Assembly: GCF_019655855.1 (NCBI RefSeq)
Contig: NZ_BPFX01000003.1
Location: forward strand, 496,001-560,000
Length of the DNA: 64,000 nt
Direction of reading: 5' to 3'
Origin: Pseudomonas paralcaligenes
GTDB taxonomy: Bacteria; Pseudomonadota; Gammaproteobacteria; Pseudomonadales; Pseudomonadaceae
Positions 1 through 8,640 of the stretch are shown in pieces; position 1 is the first letter of the stretch; each line of letters opens with the position of its first letter. The notes beneath the pieces are model-generated. The model was not told where the DNA came from. It made no database searches and saw only the letters and a program-made list of their open reading frames with translations. The position numbers were made by a program, and so were the translations under genes.

Positions 1-994
1 CGGCCTCGAGGATGCCGTAATAGATAGTGCTTTCGCGGCTGTAGTTGTCCTGCACGCTGTGTTTCTTCTGGTGGGCGGCCACCGCCCGGCCGCGCAGGTT
101 GCCGGTCTCGGTCAGCGGGCCGGAAACGTCCAGTTCGCTGCGGTAGGTGTCCCAGCGCCCGGCGCCCAGGCTCAGGTGGCCCTGGAAGTCGTGGGTGGGC
201 TTCTTGCGGATCAGGTTGATGGTCGCGCCCGGGTCGCCGCTGCCGGTGAGCAGGCCGGTGGCGCCCTTGAGCACCTCGACGCGGTCGTAGATGGCCATGT
301 CGCTGAGCGTGTTGCCCGCCGAGTAGGCCGAGTTGCGGGTCATCGGGACGCCGTCGTACTGGAAGTTGTCGATGCTGAAGCCGCGGGCGAAGTAGACATT
401 CCGCTCGCTGTCGAAGGTGACGATGCTGATGCCCGGGGTGTGGGCCATCACCTGGTCGATGGAGTTCAGGGCGAAGTCGTCCATGTGCTGGCGGGTCACC
501 ACGCTGATCGACTGCGGCGTTTCGCGCGGCGTCAGCACCAGGCGGGTGGCCGTGGCGATGGTCCCCGGCGTGTAGGAACCGCTGTCCTCGGTGATGGTGC
601 CGAGCTGGTTGCTGACGATGCTGGTGGCGCCCAGCTCCAGCGCGCCGCTGCCGTCACCGGCGGGGATCAGCTGGTAGCGGCCGTCGCTGGTCCGCACGGC
701 CTGCAGGCCGCTGCCGGAGAGCAGCAGGCCGAGGCCTTCCTCGACGCCGTAGTGGCCGTCGAGCCCGGCGCTGGACTGGCCGCGGGTCAGCGCCGGGTCG
801 AACGACAGCACCACGCCGGCCTCGCTGGCGAAGCGGGTCAGCACCTGGCCCAGGTCGCCCTGGGCGAGGTGGTATTCGCGGGCGTCGGCATCCTGGGCCT
901 GGACGGCCAGTGGGGTGCTCAGCAGGAGCGCGGAGCAGAGCAGCGCGTGGCTAAGCCCGACGCGCAGCGGGTGTAGGGGAAAGGGGATGCTCAT
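1..994 (-). CDS. TonB-dependent siderophore receptor with STN signalling domain (C-terminus beyond window edge)
   Basis: This is the N-terminal 331 residues of an outer-membrane ferric-siderophore receptor; the rest lies before base 1. The start is ATG at 994-992, giving a signal peptide that ends around AVQAQ at residue 33. A secretin/TonB N-terminal (STN) signalling domain follows at about residues 38-110, then the plug, with the typical stretch RETPQSISVVTRQHMDD and the plug end GDPGATINLIRKKPT. An STN domain is the part that contacts a FecR-type anti-sigma protein, and a fecR-like and a fecI-like gene lie immediately upstream on the same strand. The receptor is therefore probably a FecA/FpvA-style transducer that reports its own substrate. 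The exact siderophore cannot be told from this half. Confidence 0.93.
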   Translation of the reverse strand, partial: MSIPFPLHPLRVGLSHALLCSALLLSTPLAVQAQDADAREYHLAQGDLGQVLTRFASEAGVVLSFDPALTRGQSSAGLDGHYGVEEGLGLLLSGSGLQAVRTSDGRYQLIPAGDGSGALELGATSIVSNQLGTITEDSGSYTPGTIATATRLVLTPRETPQSISVVTRQHMDDFALNSIDQVMAHTPGISIVTFDSERNVYFARGFSIDNFQYDGVPMTRNSAYSAGNTLSDMAIYDRVEVLKGATGLLTGSGDPGATINLIRKKPTHDFQGHLSLGAGRWDTYRSELDVSGPLTETGNLRGRAVAAHQKKHSVQDNYSRESTIYYGILEA

Positions 995-1086
995 GGTCGT
1001 GTTCTCTGATGGGTTGGCGGGTGGGCATGGGGCCCACCTCCCCAAGTCGTACGAGAACGCGAAGAAGTATCATTCGAGACGATTTT

Positions 1087-2040
1087 TCATGTTTCCACTG
1101 GCACCACGCTGACCCAGTAGCGGGTGCGCCGCTCGATCCGCACCGGCAGGCTGTCGGCCAGGGCACGCAGCGCCTGGTCGGTGTCGTCGAGGGCGAAGGT
1201 GCCGCTGATGCGCAGGCCGGCGATCGAGGGATCGCAGCGCAGCAGGCCGGGGCGATGGCGCGACAGCTCGGCCAGGAAGTGGTCCAGGCGCTGGTCGTTG
1301 GCCACCAGCAGGCCCTTGCTCCAGGCGTCGTGGCCGGCTGCCAGCGGCTCGACCCGGCCCGCGCCGCGGGCGTCGAAGCGGCACTGCTGCCCGGCATCGA
1401 GCAGCACGGGTGAGCCCTGCGCGGGGACGATCCGCACCTGGCTGTGGAATACCGCCACGGTCACGCCGTCGTCGGCCAGCCTGACCGAGAAACGGGTGCC
1501 CAGCGCCTGCACCAGCCCGGCGGGGGTCTGTACCGCGAGCGGGCGGCCCAGCGGGTCGGGGTGGGTGGTCAGCAGCAGTTCTCCCCGGCGCAGCACCAGC
1601 AGGCGCTGGCGGGAGTCGTAGCGGATGTCCACCGCGCTGTCGCTGTTGAGCTGCAGGCGCGAGCCGTCGGCGAGCAGTGTGTCCGCGCGCTCGCCGATGC
1701 CGCTGCGCCGGTCCGCCAGCCAGGCCCGTTCGTGGACCGCGCGGCTGCCGCCCCAGGCCAGGGCGCCGGTGCCGGCGAGCAGGACGAGGGTCTTGAGCAC
1801 GGCGCGGCGGTCGCGGTCGGCCAGGCCGAGGGCGTGACGGGCCAACGGCCCCGGCATGCCGCGCAGGCGCGATTGCAGGCGCTCGGCCTGCTGCCAGGCC
1901 CAGCGGTGGAGCGGCTCCGCGTCCAGCCAGGCCTGCCAGGCCAGTTGGTCCTCGGGCGTGACGTCCTCGCAGGCCAGGCGGCTGTACCACTGGGCCGCCT
2001 GCTCCAGGGCCATGAGCTGGCGAGGGTCGAGGGACGGCAC
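1087..2040 (-). CDS. FecR-family anti-sigma factor
   Basis: This 317-residue inner-membrane regulator relays the receptor signal to the neighbouring ECF sigma factor. The cytoplasmic N-terminus (DUF4880-like, with WYSRL and the Trp-rich WQAWLDAEPLHRWAW) binds sigma. One membrane segment lies at about residues 82-98, and the FecR periplasmic domain follows (GERADTLLADGSRLQLNSDSA, then the TPAGLVQALGTRFSV motif). The start is a GTG at 2040, overlapping closely with the sigma gene stop at 2042-2044, so the two are very probably translationally coupled. The receptor start is 93 bases downstream. This is the standard sigma, anti-sigma, receptor order of Pseudomonas iron-starvation systems. Confidence 0.93.
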   Translation of the reverse strand: MPSLDPRQLMALEQAAQWYSRLACEDVTPEDQLAWQAWLDAEPLHRWAWQQAERLQSRLRGMPGPLARHALGLADRDRRAVLKTLVLLAGTGALAWGGSRAVHERAWLADRRSGIGERADTLLADGSRLQLNSDSAVDIRYDSRQRLLVLRRGELLLTTHPDPLGRPLAVQTPAGLVQALGTRFSVRLADDGVTVAVFHSQVRIVPAQGSPVLLDAGQQCRFDARGAGRVEPLAAGHDAWSKGLLVANDQRLDHFLAELSRHRPGLLRCDPSIAGLRISGTFALDDTDQALRALADSLPVRIERRTRYWVSVVPVET

Positions 2041-2041
2041 G

Positions 2042-2572
2042 TCAGGCGTCCAGCTGCAGGTGGTAGAGCATGCAGTGCTGCACGGCCCTGGCCATATAGC
2101 GATTGACGGTGATCAGCGAGACGCCGAGGCGCTCGGCGATGTGCTTGTAGGTCATGCCCTCCAGCTGCGACAGCAGGAAGGCCTGGCGCACCCTGGGGCC
2201 GAGTCCGGCGAGCATGGCGTCCAGCTCGCACAGCGTTTCCAGCAGGATGGCCCGGGTCTCCTCGGAGATGTCCTGCGCCTCGGGGCGCTCCGCCAGCGCC
2301 TGCAGCCAGGCCTTCTCCAGGCGTACGCGGCGGAAGTGGTCGATCATCAGGCGCCGGGCGATGGTCGCCAGGTAGCCCTTGGGCTCGCGCACCTCGCTCA
2401 GCCTGCTGGAGGCGTCCTCGGCGCTGAGCACTCGCACGAACACGTCCTGCACCAGGTCGGCGGCCAGGTGGCGGCAGTCCACCCTGGGTTGCAGCCAGCC
2501 TCGCAGCCAGCGGTGGTGGTCCTGGTAGAGGCGGCCGACCTGGGCCTGGAGGGCGGGAGTGGGCGAGGTCAT
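2042..2572 (-). CDS. FecI-like ECF RNA polymerase sigma factor
   Basis: This 176-residue extracytoplasmic-function sigma factor carries a region 2 with [15 protein letters not shown] and a region 4 helix-turn-helix, [20 protein letters not shown]. It starts at ATG 2572. It heads the sigma/FecR/TonB-receptor set, so it most likely directs transcription of the receptor gene when the cognate ferric siderophore is bound. A Fur-box-like sequence lies just upstream at 2586-2604, which suggests repression by Fe-Fur. The sequence does not identify which Pseudomonas FecI homologue this is. Confidence 0.93.
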   Translation of the reverse strand: MTSPTPALQAQVGRLYQDHHRWLRGWLQPRVDCRHLAADLVQDVFVRVLSAEDASSRLSEVREPKGYLATIARRLMIDHFRRVRLEKAWLQALAERPEAQDISEETRAILLETLCELDAMLAGLGPRVRQAFLLSQLEGMTYKHIAERLGVSLITVNRYMARAVQHCMLYHLQLDA

Positions 2573-2585
2573 GGGGTTCGGTTCA

Positions 2586-2604
2586 AATGAGAATTTTTAT
2601 CATT
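2586..2604. promoter_or_regulatory. Candidate Fur box upstream of the ECF sigma gene
   Basis: The sequence AATGAGAATTTTTATCATT is AT-rich in a GC-rich surrounding and resembles the Fur palindrome built from GATAAT/GAGAAT half sites. It lies 14 bases upstream of the sigma-factor start codon. Iron control of FecI-type sigma genes by Fur is established; binding here is inferred from the match. Confidence 0.6.
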
Positions 2605-2700
2605 CTAGGGGCGGCGCGAGGGCGGGGACAAGTCCGGCTACGGCGCGTCGCGACGCATTCGCGCTAGAATCCGGCCGAATTTCAGCAAGGCGTTCCCATC

Positions 2701-3174
2701 ATGCGCATCGGTCACGGCTACGACGTCCATCGTTTCGGCGAAGGCGATTTCATCACCCTCGGCGGGGTGCGCATCCCGCACCGGTTCGGGCTGGTCGCCC
2801 ACTCCGACGGCGACGTGCTGCTGCACGCGCTGTCCGACGCGCTGCTCGGCGCGGTGGCCCTGGGCGACATCGGCAAGCACTTCCCGGACACCGATCCGAC
2901 CTTCAAGGGCGCCGACAGCCGCGCGCTGCTGCGCCACGTGGTCGGGCTGATCCGGGCCAAGGGCTACGCGGTCGGCAACGTCGACGCCACGATCATCGCC
3001 CAGGCGCCGAAGATGGCGCCGCACATCGAGACCATGCGCGCGCGCATCGCCGAGGACCTGCAGGTGGAACTGGACGCGGTCAACGTCAAGGCCACCACCA
3101 CCGAGAAGCTCGGTTTCACCGGGCGCGAGGAGGGCATCGCGGTTCACGCCGTGGCGCTGCTGATCAAGGCATGA
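2701..3174 (+). CDS. ispF: 2-C-methyl-D-erythritol 2,4-cyclodiphosphate synthase
   Basis: IspF cyclises CDP-ME 2-phosphate to MEcPP with release of CMP, in the non-mevalonate isoprenoid pathway in the cytosol. The 157-residue length is typical. Metal and active-site elements are visible: [13 protein letters not shown] at residues 4-16 (Asp8 and His10), the [17 protein letters not shown] segment with a further ligand His, [10 protein letters not shown], and [17 protein letters not shown] near the C-terminus. The stop codon overlaps the truD start (ATGA at 3171-3174), so the two are coupled. It heads the ispF-truD-surE-pcm-nlpD-rpoS run that is conserved in gammaproteobacteria. Confidence 0.98.
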   Translation: MRIGHGYDVHRFGEGDFITLGGVRIPHRFGLVAHSDGDVLLHALSDALLGAVALGDIGKHFPDTDPTFKGADSRALLRHVVGLIRAKGYAVGNVDATIIAQAPKMAPHIETMRARIAEDLQVELDAVNVKATTTEKLGFTGREEGIAVHAVALLIKA

Positions 3175-4229
3175 CCGAACTGCAACTGCTGGGCCCGCGC
3201 GCCCATGGCGAGGCCTGTGGCCGCGCCGTGCTCAAGGCCACCGCCGAGGACTTCCAGGTCGACGAGGTGCTGGACATCCCGCTGGCCGGCGAGGGCGAGC
3301 ACCTCTGGCTGTGGGTGGAGAAGCGCGGCCTCAACACCGAGGAGGCGGCGCGCCGCCTGGCGCGGGCGGCCGGCGTGTCGCAGCGCAACATCAGCTATGC
3401 CGGGCTGAAGGATCGCCAGGCGCTGACCCGCCAGTGGTTCAGCCTGCACCTGCCGGGCAAGGCCGATCCCGATTTGAGTGCCGCCGAGGGTGAGACCCTG
3501 GCCATCCTCAAACAGGTGCGGCACAAGCGCAAACTGCAGCGCGGCGCCCATGCGGCGAACGGCTTCACCCTGCGCCTGACCGACCTGCGGGCCGACCGCG
3601 AGGCGCTGGAACAGCGCCTGCAGCGCATCCGCGAGCAGGGCGTGCCCAACTACTACGGCCTGCAGCGCTTCGGCTGGCAGGGAGGCAATGTGGCCGATGC
3701 CCGCGCCTTCGCCGAGCGCGGAGAGCTGCCGGAGCAGCGCAACCTGCGTTCGCGCTTGCTCTCGGCGGCGCGCAGCTTCCTGTTCAACCGCGCCCTGGCG
3801 GCGCGGGTGGTGGAGGGCAGTTGGAACCAGGCCCAAGTCGGCGACCTGCTGGCCTTCACCGACAGTCGCAGCTTCTTCATGGCCGGCGAAAGCGAGTGCG
3901 ACGATCCGCGCCTGGCGATCCTCGACCTGCACCCGACCGGCCCGCTGTGGGGCGAAGGCCCGTCGCCGGCCGGCGGCGCCGCGCAGGCGCTGGAGCAGGG
4001 CATCGCCGAGGCCGAGCCGGCGCTGGCCGTCTGGCTGGCGAAGGCGGGCATGGCGCACGAACGGCGAATCCTGCGCCTCCCCATCGCCGACCTGACGTGG
4101 CATTATCCCGAGCCTGAGATAGTGCAACTGCAATTCGTCCTGCCGGCCGGTTGCTTCGCCACCGTCGTGGTGCGCGAACTGGTCGATCTGCTGCCGGCAG
4201 GGCAGACGGACTCTCCATGCGAATTCTGA
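3171..4229 (+). CDS. truD: tRNA pseudouridine(13) synthase TruD
   Basis: TruD makes pseudouridine 13 in tRNA(Glu). The protein is 352 residues. Family signatures are clear: EDFQVDEVL near the N-terminus, the catalytic-Asp motif [14 protein letters not shown], and [12 protein letters not shown] further on. The start at 3171 overlaps the ispF stop, and the 3' end runs 13 bases into surE (surE ATG at 4217), so three successive genes are translationally linked. An apparent longer open frame reaching back to 2559 has no start or conserved sequence before MTELQLLG and is rejected. Confidence 0.97.
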   Translation: MTELQLLGPRAHGEACGRAVLKATAEDFQVDEVLDIPLAGEGEHLWLWVEKRGLNTEEAARRLARAAGVSQRNISYAGLKDRQALTRQWFSLHLPGKADPDLSAAEGETLAILKQVRHKRKLQRGAHAANGFTLRLTDLRADREALEQRLQRIREQGVPNYYGLQRFGWQGGNVADARAFAERGELPEQRNLRSRLLSAARSFLFNRALAARVVEGSWNQAQVGDLLAFTDSRSFFMAGESECDDPRLAILDLHPTGPLWGEGPSPAGGAAQALEQGIAEAEPALAVWLAKAGMAHERRILRLPIADLTWHYPEPEIVQLQFVLPAGCFATVVVRELVDLLPAGQTDSPCEF

Positions 4230-4966
4230 TTTCCAACGACGATGGGGTAATGGCTCCCGGCATCGCCGCGCTGCATGGCGCGCTGCAGGACTATGCCGAA
4301 TGCACCATCGTCGCCCCCACCGAAGACAAGAGCGGCGCCAGCAGCTCGCTGACCCTGGACCGCCCGCTGCATCCGGCGACCATGCCCAACGGCTATATCG
4401 GCCTCAACGGCACGCCCACCGATTGCGTGCACCTGGGCCTCAACGGCCTGCTGGAGCAGGTGCCGGACATGGTCGTGTCGGGCATCAACCTGGGCGCCAA
4501 CCTGGGTGACGACGTGCTCTATTCCGGCACCGTGGCGGCCGCCCTCGAAGGGCGTTTCCTGGCCCGGCCGGCCTTCGCCTTCTCGCTGGTCTCGCGGCGC
4601 CCCGACAACCTGGCGACCGCCGCCTACTTCGCGCGCAAGCTGGTGGAGGCGCACGAGCAGCTCGACCTGCCGCCGCGCACCGTGCTCAACGTCAACGTGC
4701 CCAACCTGCCGCTGGACCGCATCCGCGGCATCCAGCTGACCCGCCTGGGCCACCGCGCCCGCGCCGCCGCGCCGGTGAAGATGGTCAACCCGCGGGGCAA
4801 GGAGGGCTACTGGATCTCCGTGTCCGGCGACGCCGAGGACGGCGGCCCGGGCACCGACTTCCACGCCGTGCTGCAGGGCTACGTGTCGATCACGCCGCTG
4901 CAACTCGACCGTACCCTGCACGAAGCCTTCGACGGTCTCGGCGGCTGGCTGGAGGGCCTGGTCTGA
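4217..4966 (+). CDS. surE: 5'/3'-nucleotidase (survival protein) SurE
   Basis: SurE is a metal-dependent phosphatase for nucleoside monophosphates and short polyphosphate. The 249-residue protein opens with [15 protein letters not shown], in which Asp8 and Asp9 are the metal ligands. It continues with the SGASSSLTL serine ligand loop and [21 protein letters not shown], which holds the conserved Asn. ATG 4217 is chosen because the family begins exactly with this motif. The gene overlaps truD upstream, and its TGA overlaps the next start codon as TGATG. Confidence 0.97.
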   Translation: MRILISNDDGVMAPGIAALHGALQDYAECTIVAPTEDKSGASSSLTLDRPLHPATMPNGYIGLNGTPTDCVHLGLNGLLEQVPDMVVSGINLGANLGDDVLYSGTVAAALEGRFLARPAFAFSLVSRRPDNLATAAYFARKLVEAHEQLDLPPRTVLNVNVPNLPLDRIRGIQLTRLGHRARAAAPVKMVNPRGKEGYWISVSGDAEDGGPGTDFHAVLQGYVSITPLQLDRTLHEAFDGLGGWLEGLV

Positions 4967-5640
4967 TGCGCGGCCAGGATCATCTGCAGCGCCAGGGCGT
5001 CGGCATGACCTCGCAGCGCACCCGCGAGCGCCTGATCGAGCGGCTGTACGAGGAAGGCCTGTCCAACCCGCGCGTGCTGGAAGTCATCCGCCGCACGCCG
5101 CGCCACCTGTTCGTCGACGAGGCCCTGGCCCATCGTGCCTACGAGGACACGGCGCTGCCCATCGGCCACAACCAGACCATCTCCCAGCCCTATATCGTCG
5201 GCCGCATGACCGAGCTGCTGCTGGCCGGCGGCCCGCTGGACAAGGTGCTGGAGATCGGCACCGGCTCCGGCTACCAGACCGCCGTGCTGGCGCAGCTGGT
5301 GGAGCGGGTGTTCTCGGTGGAGCGCATCCAGTCGCTGCAGGACCGGGCCAAGGAACGCCTGGTCGAACTCAAGCTGCGCAACGTGGTGTTCCGCTGGGGC
5401 GACGGCTGGGAGGGCTGGAACGCCCTGGGGCCGTACAACGGCATCATGGTCACCGCGGCCGCCGCGGAAGTGCCGCAGGCGCTGCTGGATCAGCTGGCCA
5501 TCGGCGGGCGCCTGGTCATCCCGGTCGGTGCCGGGGAGACCCAGGAGCTGGTGCTGATCGTGCGCGAGGAAGACGGCTACAGCCGCCACGTGCTCGACCT
5601 GGTGCGTTTCGTGCCGCTGCTCAACGGCCCGCTGGCCTGA
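4966..5640 (+). CDS. pcm: Protein-L-isoaspartate O-methyltransferase
   Basis: Pcm repairs age-damaged proteins by methylating L-isoaspartyl residues with SAM. The PIMT core is plain: [20 protein letters not shown], then the SAM-binding [18 protein letters not shown]. Two starts are possible. ATG 4966 gives 224 residues, overlaps the surE stop (TGATG) and has GGAGGG at a good distance. ATG 5005 gives 211 residues beginning [10 protein letters not shown], where many Pseudomonas homologues begin, but it has only a weak ribosome site. I favour 4966 for the coupling, with moderate confidence in that choice. The gene sits between surE and nlpD as usual. Confidence 0.94.
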   Translation: MRGQDHLQRQGVGMTSQRTRERLIERLYEEGLSNPRVLEVIRRTPRHLFVDEALAHRAYEDTALPIGHNQTISQPYIVGRMTELLLAGGPLDKVLEIGTGSGYQTAVLAQLVERVFSVERIQSLQDRAKERLVELKLRNVVFRWGDGWEGWNALGPYNGIMVTAAAAEVPQALLDQLAIGGRLVIPVGAGETQELVLIVREEDGYSRHVLDLVRFVPLLNGPLA

Positions 5641-5752
5641 GCGGCGGGGCGTTCCTGCATCACAGCGCGCGCGCCGGACGCTGGCGATGCCGGATAAATC
5701 CGGCACAATGCACCACATTCATTTCAGGAATCACCGGCAAAGGGAGCAGGGG

Positions 5753-6640
5753 TTGAGTCTCACGAGCGGACAGCGGCGCAAGCGCCCGGCGAGGTATGGC
5801 CTCGGGGCGGTGGTCTTCGCGGTGATACTGTCGGGCTGTGGCAGCTCGCCTTCCACACCCGTGCAGGTGGTGGATCGCACCCATGGCGGCCAGGCGCGGC
5901 CGCAGGCGACCGCTGGCCAGTACATCGTGCAGCCGGGCGACACCCTCTATTCGATCGCCTTCCGCTTCGGCTGGGACTGGAAGGCCCTGGCGGCGCGCAA
6001 CGGCATCGCCGCTCCCTATACCATCCGCCCGGGCCAGAGCATCCGCTTCGACCAGCAGGGCAGTGCGCCGGTGGCGGCACAGCCGAGCAAGCCGCCGGTG
6101 GTGAGCACGCCGTCCACCCCACCCAGGACTTCCACCCCGCAACCACCGGTGCAGACCCCGCCGCCGGTGGCGACACCAACCCCTTCCCAGCCACCGGTGA
6201 GCCAGCCTCCACCCACGGCCAGCACCACGCCGGCCACCCCCGGCAAGGTGCAGACGGTGCCCCGTTCCGCGACCGGCTGGGCATGGCCCGCCAGCGGCGT
6301 GCTGATCGGCAAGTTCTCCTCAAACGGGAGTTTGAATAAAGGCATTGATATCGCTGGTGAATTGGGCCAGCCTGTTTTGGCTGCGGCTGATGGTGCCGTC
6401 GTGTACGCCGGAAGTGGTTTACGGGGCTACGGCGAACTGGTGATCATCAAGCACAGCGATGCCTACGTAAGCGCCTACGGACATAACCGCAGGCTGCTGG
6501 TGCGGGAGGGACAGCAGGTCAAAGTCGGACAGCATATCGCCGAAATGGGATCCACGGGCACCGACCGGGTGAAGCTCCATTTTGAGATTCGCCGCCAGGG
6601 CAAACCGGTGGACCCCCTGCAATATCTGCCTCGCCGTTGA
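5753..6640 (+). CDS. nlpD: NlpD-like murein hydrolase activator lipoprotein
   Basis: NlpD is an outer-membrane lipoprotein that activates the amidase AmiC at the septum. From TTG 5753 (preceded by AGGGAGCAGG) the 295-residue protein has a compact signal peptide and lipobox LSGC. A LysM domain follows (YIVQPGDTLYSIAFRFG), then a long Pro/Thr-rich linker, then an M23/LytM domain. The LytM domain is degenerate: the metal-binding HxxxD reads NKGID, and the usual HLHFE reads KLHFE. It should bind or regulate but not cleave, as in E. coli NlpD. Upstream in-frame ATGs at 5687 and 5708 would add an unlikely leader. Main rpoS promoters lie within nlpD in this genus. Confidence 0.93.
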   Translation: MSLTSGQRRKRPARYGLGAVVFAVILSGCGSSPSTPVQVVDRTHGGQARPQATAGQYIVQPGDTLYSIAFRFGWDWKALAARNGIAAPYTIRPGQSIRFDQQGSAPVAAQPSKPPVVSTPSTPPRTSTPQPPVQTPPPVATPTPSQPPVSQPPPTASTTPATPGKVQTVPRSATGWAWPASGVLIGKFSSNGSLNKGIDIAGELGQPVLAAADGAVVYAGSGLRGYGELVIIKHSDAYVSAYGHNRRLLVREGQQVKVGQHIAEMGSTGTDRVKLHFEIRRQGKPVDPLQYLPRR

Positions 6641-6651
6641 CTCTGCAGACC

Positions 6652-6681
6652 AGCCTGCTCCATGCGTAGGAGGAGCGGGCT
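6652..6681 (+). terminator. Hairpin between nlpD and rpoS
   Basis: AGCCTGCTCC at 6652-6661 pairs with GGAGCGGGCT at 6672-6681 over ten base pairs, one of them G-U, around a ten-base loop. TTTGG follows. It could end nlpD transcripts, or form structure in the long rpoS leader RNA. The poor U-tract makes a strong terminator uncertain. Confidence 0.45.
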
Positions 6682-6838
6682 TTGGTGTTGCCAGGGAGTC
6701 TTCCAGCTACTCATCAGGTGCGCGGTTATCGGCGGCAGGTCGGCCAGGAGGCTGACTTGGGGGGCCGGTTCTCTCTGATGTGAAACTGGGTCAGGCGCCG
6801 CCAGAGCTTGTTGTCGAACTCAGCACAGGACAACAACA

Positions 6839-7843
6839 ATGGCACTCAGTAAAGAAGCGCCGGAGTTTGACGTCGACGATGAGGTTCTCCTGATGGAGCC
6901 CGGCATCGTCCTGGACGAAATGACAGAGGAAGCCGAGCTGTCCCTCGCCAGCGCCAAATCCAAGAACTCGAGCACGACTCTCAAGCAGCACAAGTACATC
7001 GACTACACCCGGGCGCTCGACGCGACCCAGCTGTACCTCAACGAAATCGGTTTCTCCCCCCTGCTGACTCCTCAGGAAGAAGTGCACTTCGCGCGCCTGG
7101 CGCAGAAGGGCGATCCTGCGGGTCGCAAACGCATGATCGAAAGCAACCTGCGCCTGGTGGTGAAGATCGCCCGGCGCTACGTCAATCGCGGCCTGTCGCT
7201 GCTGGACCTGATCGAGGAAGGTAACCTCGGCCTGATCCGCGCCGTGGAGAAGTTCGACCCCGAGCGTGGTTTCCGTTTCTCCACCTATGCGACCTGGTGG
7301 ATCCGGCAGACCATCGAGCGGGCGATCATGAACCAGACCCGCACGATACGTCTGCCGATCCACGTGGTGAAGGAGCTGAACGTCTACCTGCGCGCGGCCC
7401 GCGAGCTGACCCAGAAGCTGGATCACGAGCCTTCCGCGGAAGAGATCGCCAACCTGCTCGAAAAGCCGGTGGACGAGGTCAAGCGCATGCTCGGCCTGAA
7501 CGAGCGGGTCACCTCCGTGGACGTGTCCCTCGGCCCGGACTCCGACAAGACCCTGCTCGACACCCTGACCGATGACCGGCCCAGCGACCCCTGCGAACTG
7601 CTGCAGGACGATGATCTCTCCGAGAGCATCGACCAGTGGCTGTCCGAGCTGACCGACAAGCAGCGCGAGGTGGTGGTGCGCCGCTTCGGCCTGCGCGGCC
7701 ACGAGAGCTGTACGCTGGAGGAAGTCGGCCAGGAAATCGGTCTGACCCGCGAGCGGGTGCGGCAGATTCAGGTCGAGGCCCTCAAGCGCCTGCGGGAGAT
7801 CCTCGAGAAGAACGGCCTTTCCAGCGATGCCTTGTTCCAGTAG
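6839..7843 (+). CDS. rpoS: Stationary-phase sigma factor sigma-38
   Basis: RpoS is the general stress and stationary-phase sigma factor. The 334-residue protein contains region 1.2/2 ([15 protein letters not shown], then [18 protein letters not shown]), region 3 and region 4 ([12 protein letters not shown], then the helix-turn-helix [20 protein letters not shown]). The start ATG 6839 follows AGGACAACAACA. It lies downstream of nlpD and upstream of the RsmZ-type sRNA, the normal Pseudomonas arrangement. A 198-base leader separates it from nlpD, leaving room for post-transcriptional control. Confidence 0.98.
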   Translation: MALSKEAPEFDVDDEVLLMEPGIVLDEMTEEAELSLASAKSKNSSTTLKQHKYIDYTRALDATQLYLNEIGFSPLLTPQEEVHFARLAQKGDPAGRKRMIESNLRLVVKIARRYVNRGLSLLDLIEEGNLGLIRAVEKFDPERGFRFSTYATWWIRQTIERAIMNQTRTIRLPIHVVKELNVYLRAARELTQKLDHEPSAEEIANLLEKPVDEVKRMLGLNERVTSVDVSLGPDSDKTLLDTLTDDRPSDPCELLQDDDLSESIDQWLSELTDKQREVVVRRFGLRGHESCTLEEVGQEIGLTRERVRQIQVEALKRLREILEKNGLSSDALFQ

Positions 7844-7868
7844 TCCGAACGCTTTCTGATGTACCCCG

Positions 7869-7894
7869 AGCCCGGCCATGCGCCGGGCTTTTTC
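7869..7894 (+). terminator. Rho-independent terminator of rpoS
   Basis: The sequence AGCCCGGC, a short loop and GCCGGGCT followed by TTTTTC forms a strong hairpin with a U-tract 26 bases after the rpoS stop codon. Confidence 0.9.
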
Positions 7895-7975
7895 ATGGCT
7901 ATGTCCCCGTTGCGTGTTGCAGACTCTACAGCTGGCCTGCGGAAACGGCCTGCCTGCCATATCAATAGGAACTCG

Positions 7976-8013
7976 TAGGATGGGTTAGGCCAGCAAGCGG
8001 CTGACCCACCCTA
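7976..8013. repeat. Inverted repeat in the rpoS-rsmZ gap
   Basis: TAGGATGGGT at 7976-7985 faces ACCCACCCTA at 8004-8013, with one mismatch across ten bases. It is the first of three unrelated palindromic elements in the 640-base stretch between rpoS and rsmZ, which holds no gene. The remaining bases up to 8290 outside these elements show nothing else that I can support. Confidence 0.7.
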
Positions 8014-8061
8014 TGCGATGCGTGGTCAAGCCCCTTATCCGAGCGCTGCAGCTGCCTGCTC

Positions 8062-8142
8062 CTGGATTCCCGCCTGCGCGGGAATGACGGTTCCGGAAGA
8101 AATTCCCCCTACCTCGTCATCCCCGCGCAGGCGGGGACCCAG
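8062..8142. repeat. Paired GGAATGACG-type palindromic repeats
   Basis: The unit CTGGATTCCCGCCTGCGCGG at 8062 is itself palindromic (ATTCCCGC...GCGGGAAT) and continues AATGACGG. It is answered at 8115-8142 by an inverted copy running CGTCATCCCCGCGCAGGCGG. This dispersed intergenic repeat type is widespread in proteobacteria. No transposase or coding potential accompanies it here. Confidence 0.8.
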
Positions 8143-8208
8143 AATGAGCCCGAGCGCCACAACACGTAACGGGTACACAGCCTTTTTCATGGTCGCATGG
8201 CCATACAG

Positions 8209-8272
8209 GTAGGGTGCGCCGTGCGCACCGCCAAGCCAATGCATGACCCCCGGTGCGCACGGCGCACCCTAC
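8209..8272. repeat. Perfect 22-bp inverted repeat, GTAGGGTGCGCC family
   Basis: GTAGGGTGCGCCGTGCGCAC with two further bases at 8209-8230 is repeated in exact inversion at 8251-8272. A second copy of the same family, with GCGCGC replacing GTGCGC, lies at 48490-48545, so this is a dispersed REP-like element. Confidence 0.88.
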
Positions 8273-8296
8273 GAGCCCGGACATATCCGAGGGGCG

Positions 8297-8314
8297 TGTA
8301 GGCAATTGCTTACA
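8297..8314 (+). promoter_or_regulatory. GacA-binding upstream activating sequence
   Basis: TGTAGG-CAATTG-CTTACA matches the GacA box consensus TGTAAG-N6-CTTACA with one change. It lies about 190 bases upstream of the predicted rsmZ start, the spacing expected for Gac-controlled sRNA promoters in Pseudomonas. The bases between box and promoter (8355-8415) are notably AT-rich. Confidence 0.85.
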
Positions 8315-8453
8315 CGGGCTGTAAGCGATTGCAGTCTGAATGCGCTGGTTGAGAGCCATTCTTATCTGTTGATTTTTAGTAAGTTATTGAAAGTATTTGA
8401 TTTTTATAAAGAGGTATCGAGTGCGAGAGGAGGTTTTCCCCTACCCGACGGCC

Positions 8454-8481
8454 TTGTCGGGCACTGAGGAAACGCTACTAT
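8454..8481 (+). promoter_or_regulatory. Predicted rsmZ core promoter
   Basis: TTGTCG at 8454 and TACTAT at 8476 are separated by 16 bases and resemble -35 and -10 hexamers. The transcript would begin at about 8488, exactly at the first base of a GGA-loop hairpin. Confidence 0.6.
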
Positions 8482-8487
8482 GAGGTC

Positions 8488-8620
8488 GTGCCTAGGGATA
8501 AGGCACGGGGGCCAGGACGGCGACCAGGGAACCACTGCGGGACGCAGTTCATCAGGATGATGAAAGGATTCTCAGGGAGTAGGGAAGAAAGAGTGGGCGG
8601 CTAACACCGCCCCTTTTTTT
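8488..8620 (+). ncRNA. rsmZ: RsmZ-type regulatory RNA (RsmA/CsrA-sequestering)
   Basis: This sRNA of about 133 bases titrates the translational repressor RsmA/CsrA. It contains eight GGA motifs, several displayed in hairpin loops: GTGCCTAGGGATAAGGCAC at the 5' end, CTGCGGGACGCAG at 8535-8547, and TCATCAGGATGATGA at 8549-8563. It ends in a GGGCGG/CCGCCC terminator with a T7 tract. The position downstream of rpoS, the GacA box upstream and the GGA-loop design together identify RsmZ. The 5' end is inferred from the promoter and hairpin. Confidence 0.92.
8594..8620 (+). terminator. rsmZ terminator
   Basis: GGGCGG and CCGCCC close a six-base loop and are followed by seven T residues, a canonical intrinsic terminator. 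Confidence 0.92.
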
Positions 8621-8640
8621 GCCTGCGATTTGCCCATGAC

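Noticed and set aside
59..976. Long open frame opposite the siderophore receptor (305 residues).
   Set aside because: It is the antisense shadow of a clear TonB receptor; its composition is that of high-GC reverse-strand frames and no domain is recognisable.
2559..3170. 556-residue fusion frame reaching into truD.
   Set aside because: The part before 3171 is out of frame with ispF and shows no domain; ispF is coded there in another frame.
8018..8359. Small open frames between rpoS and rsmZ.
   Set aside because: They run through the palindromic repeats and would encode repeat-derived peptides only.
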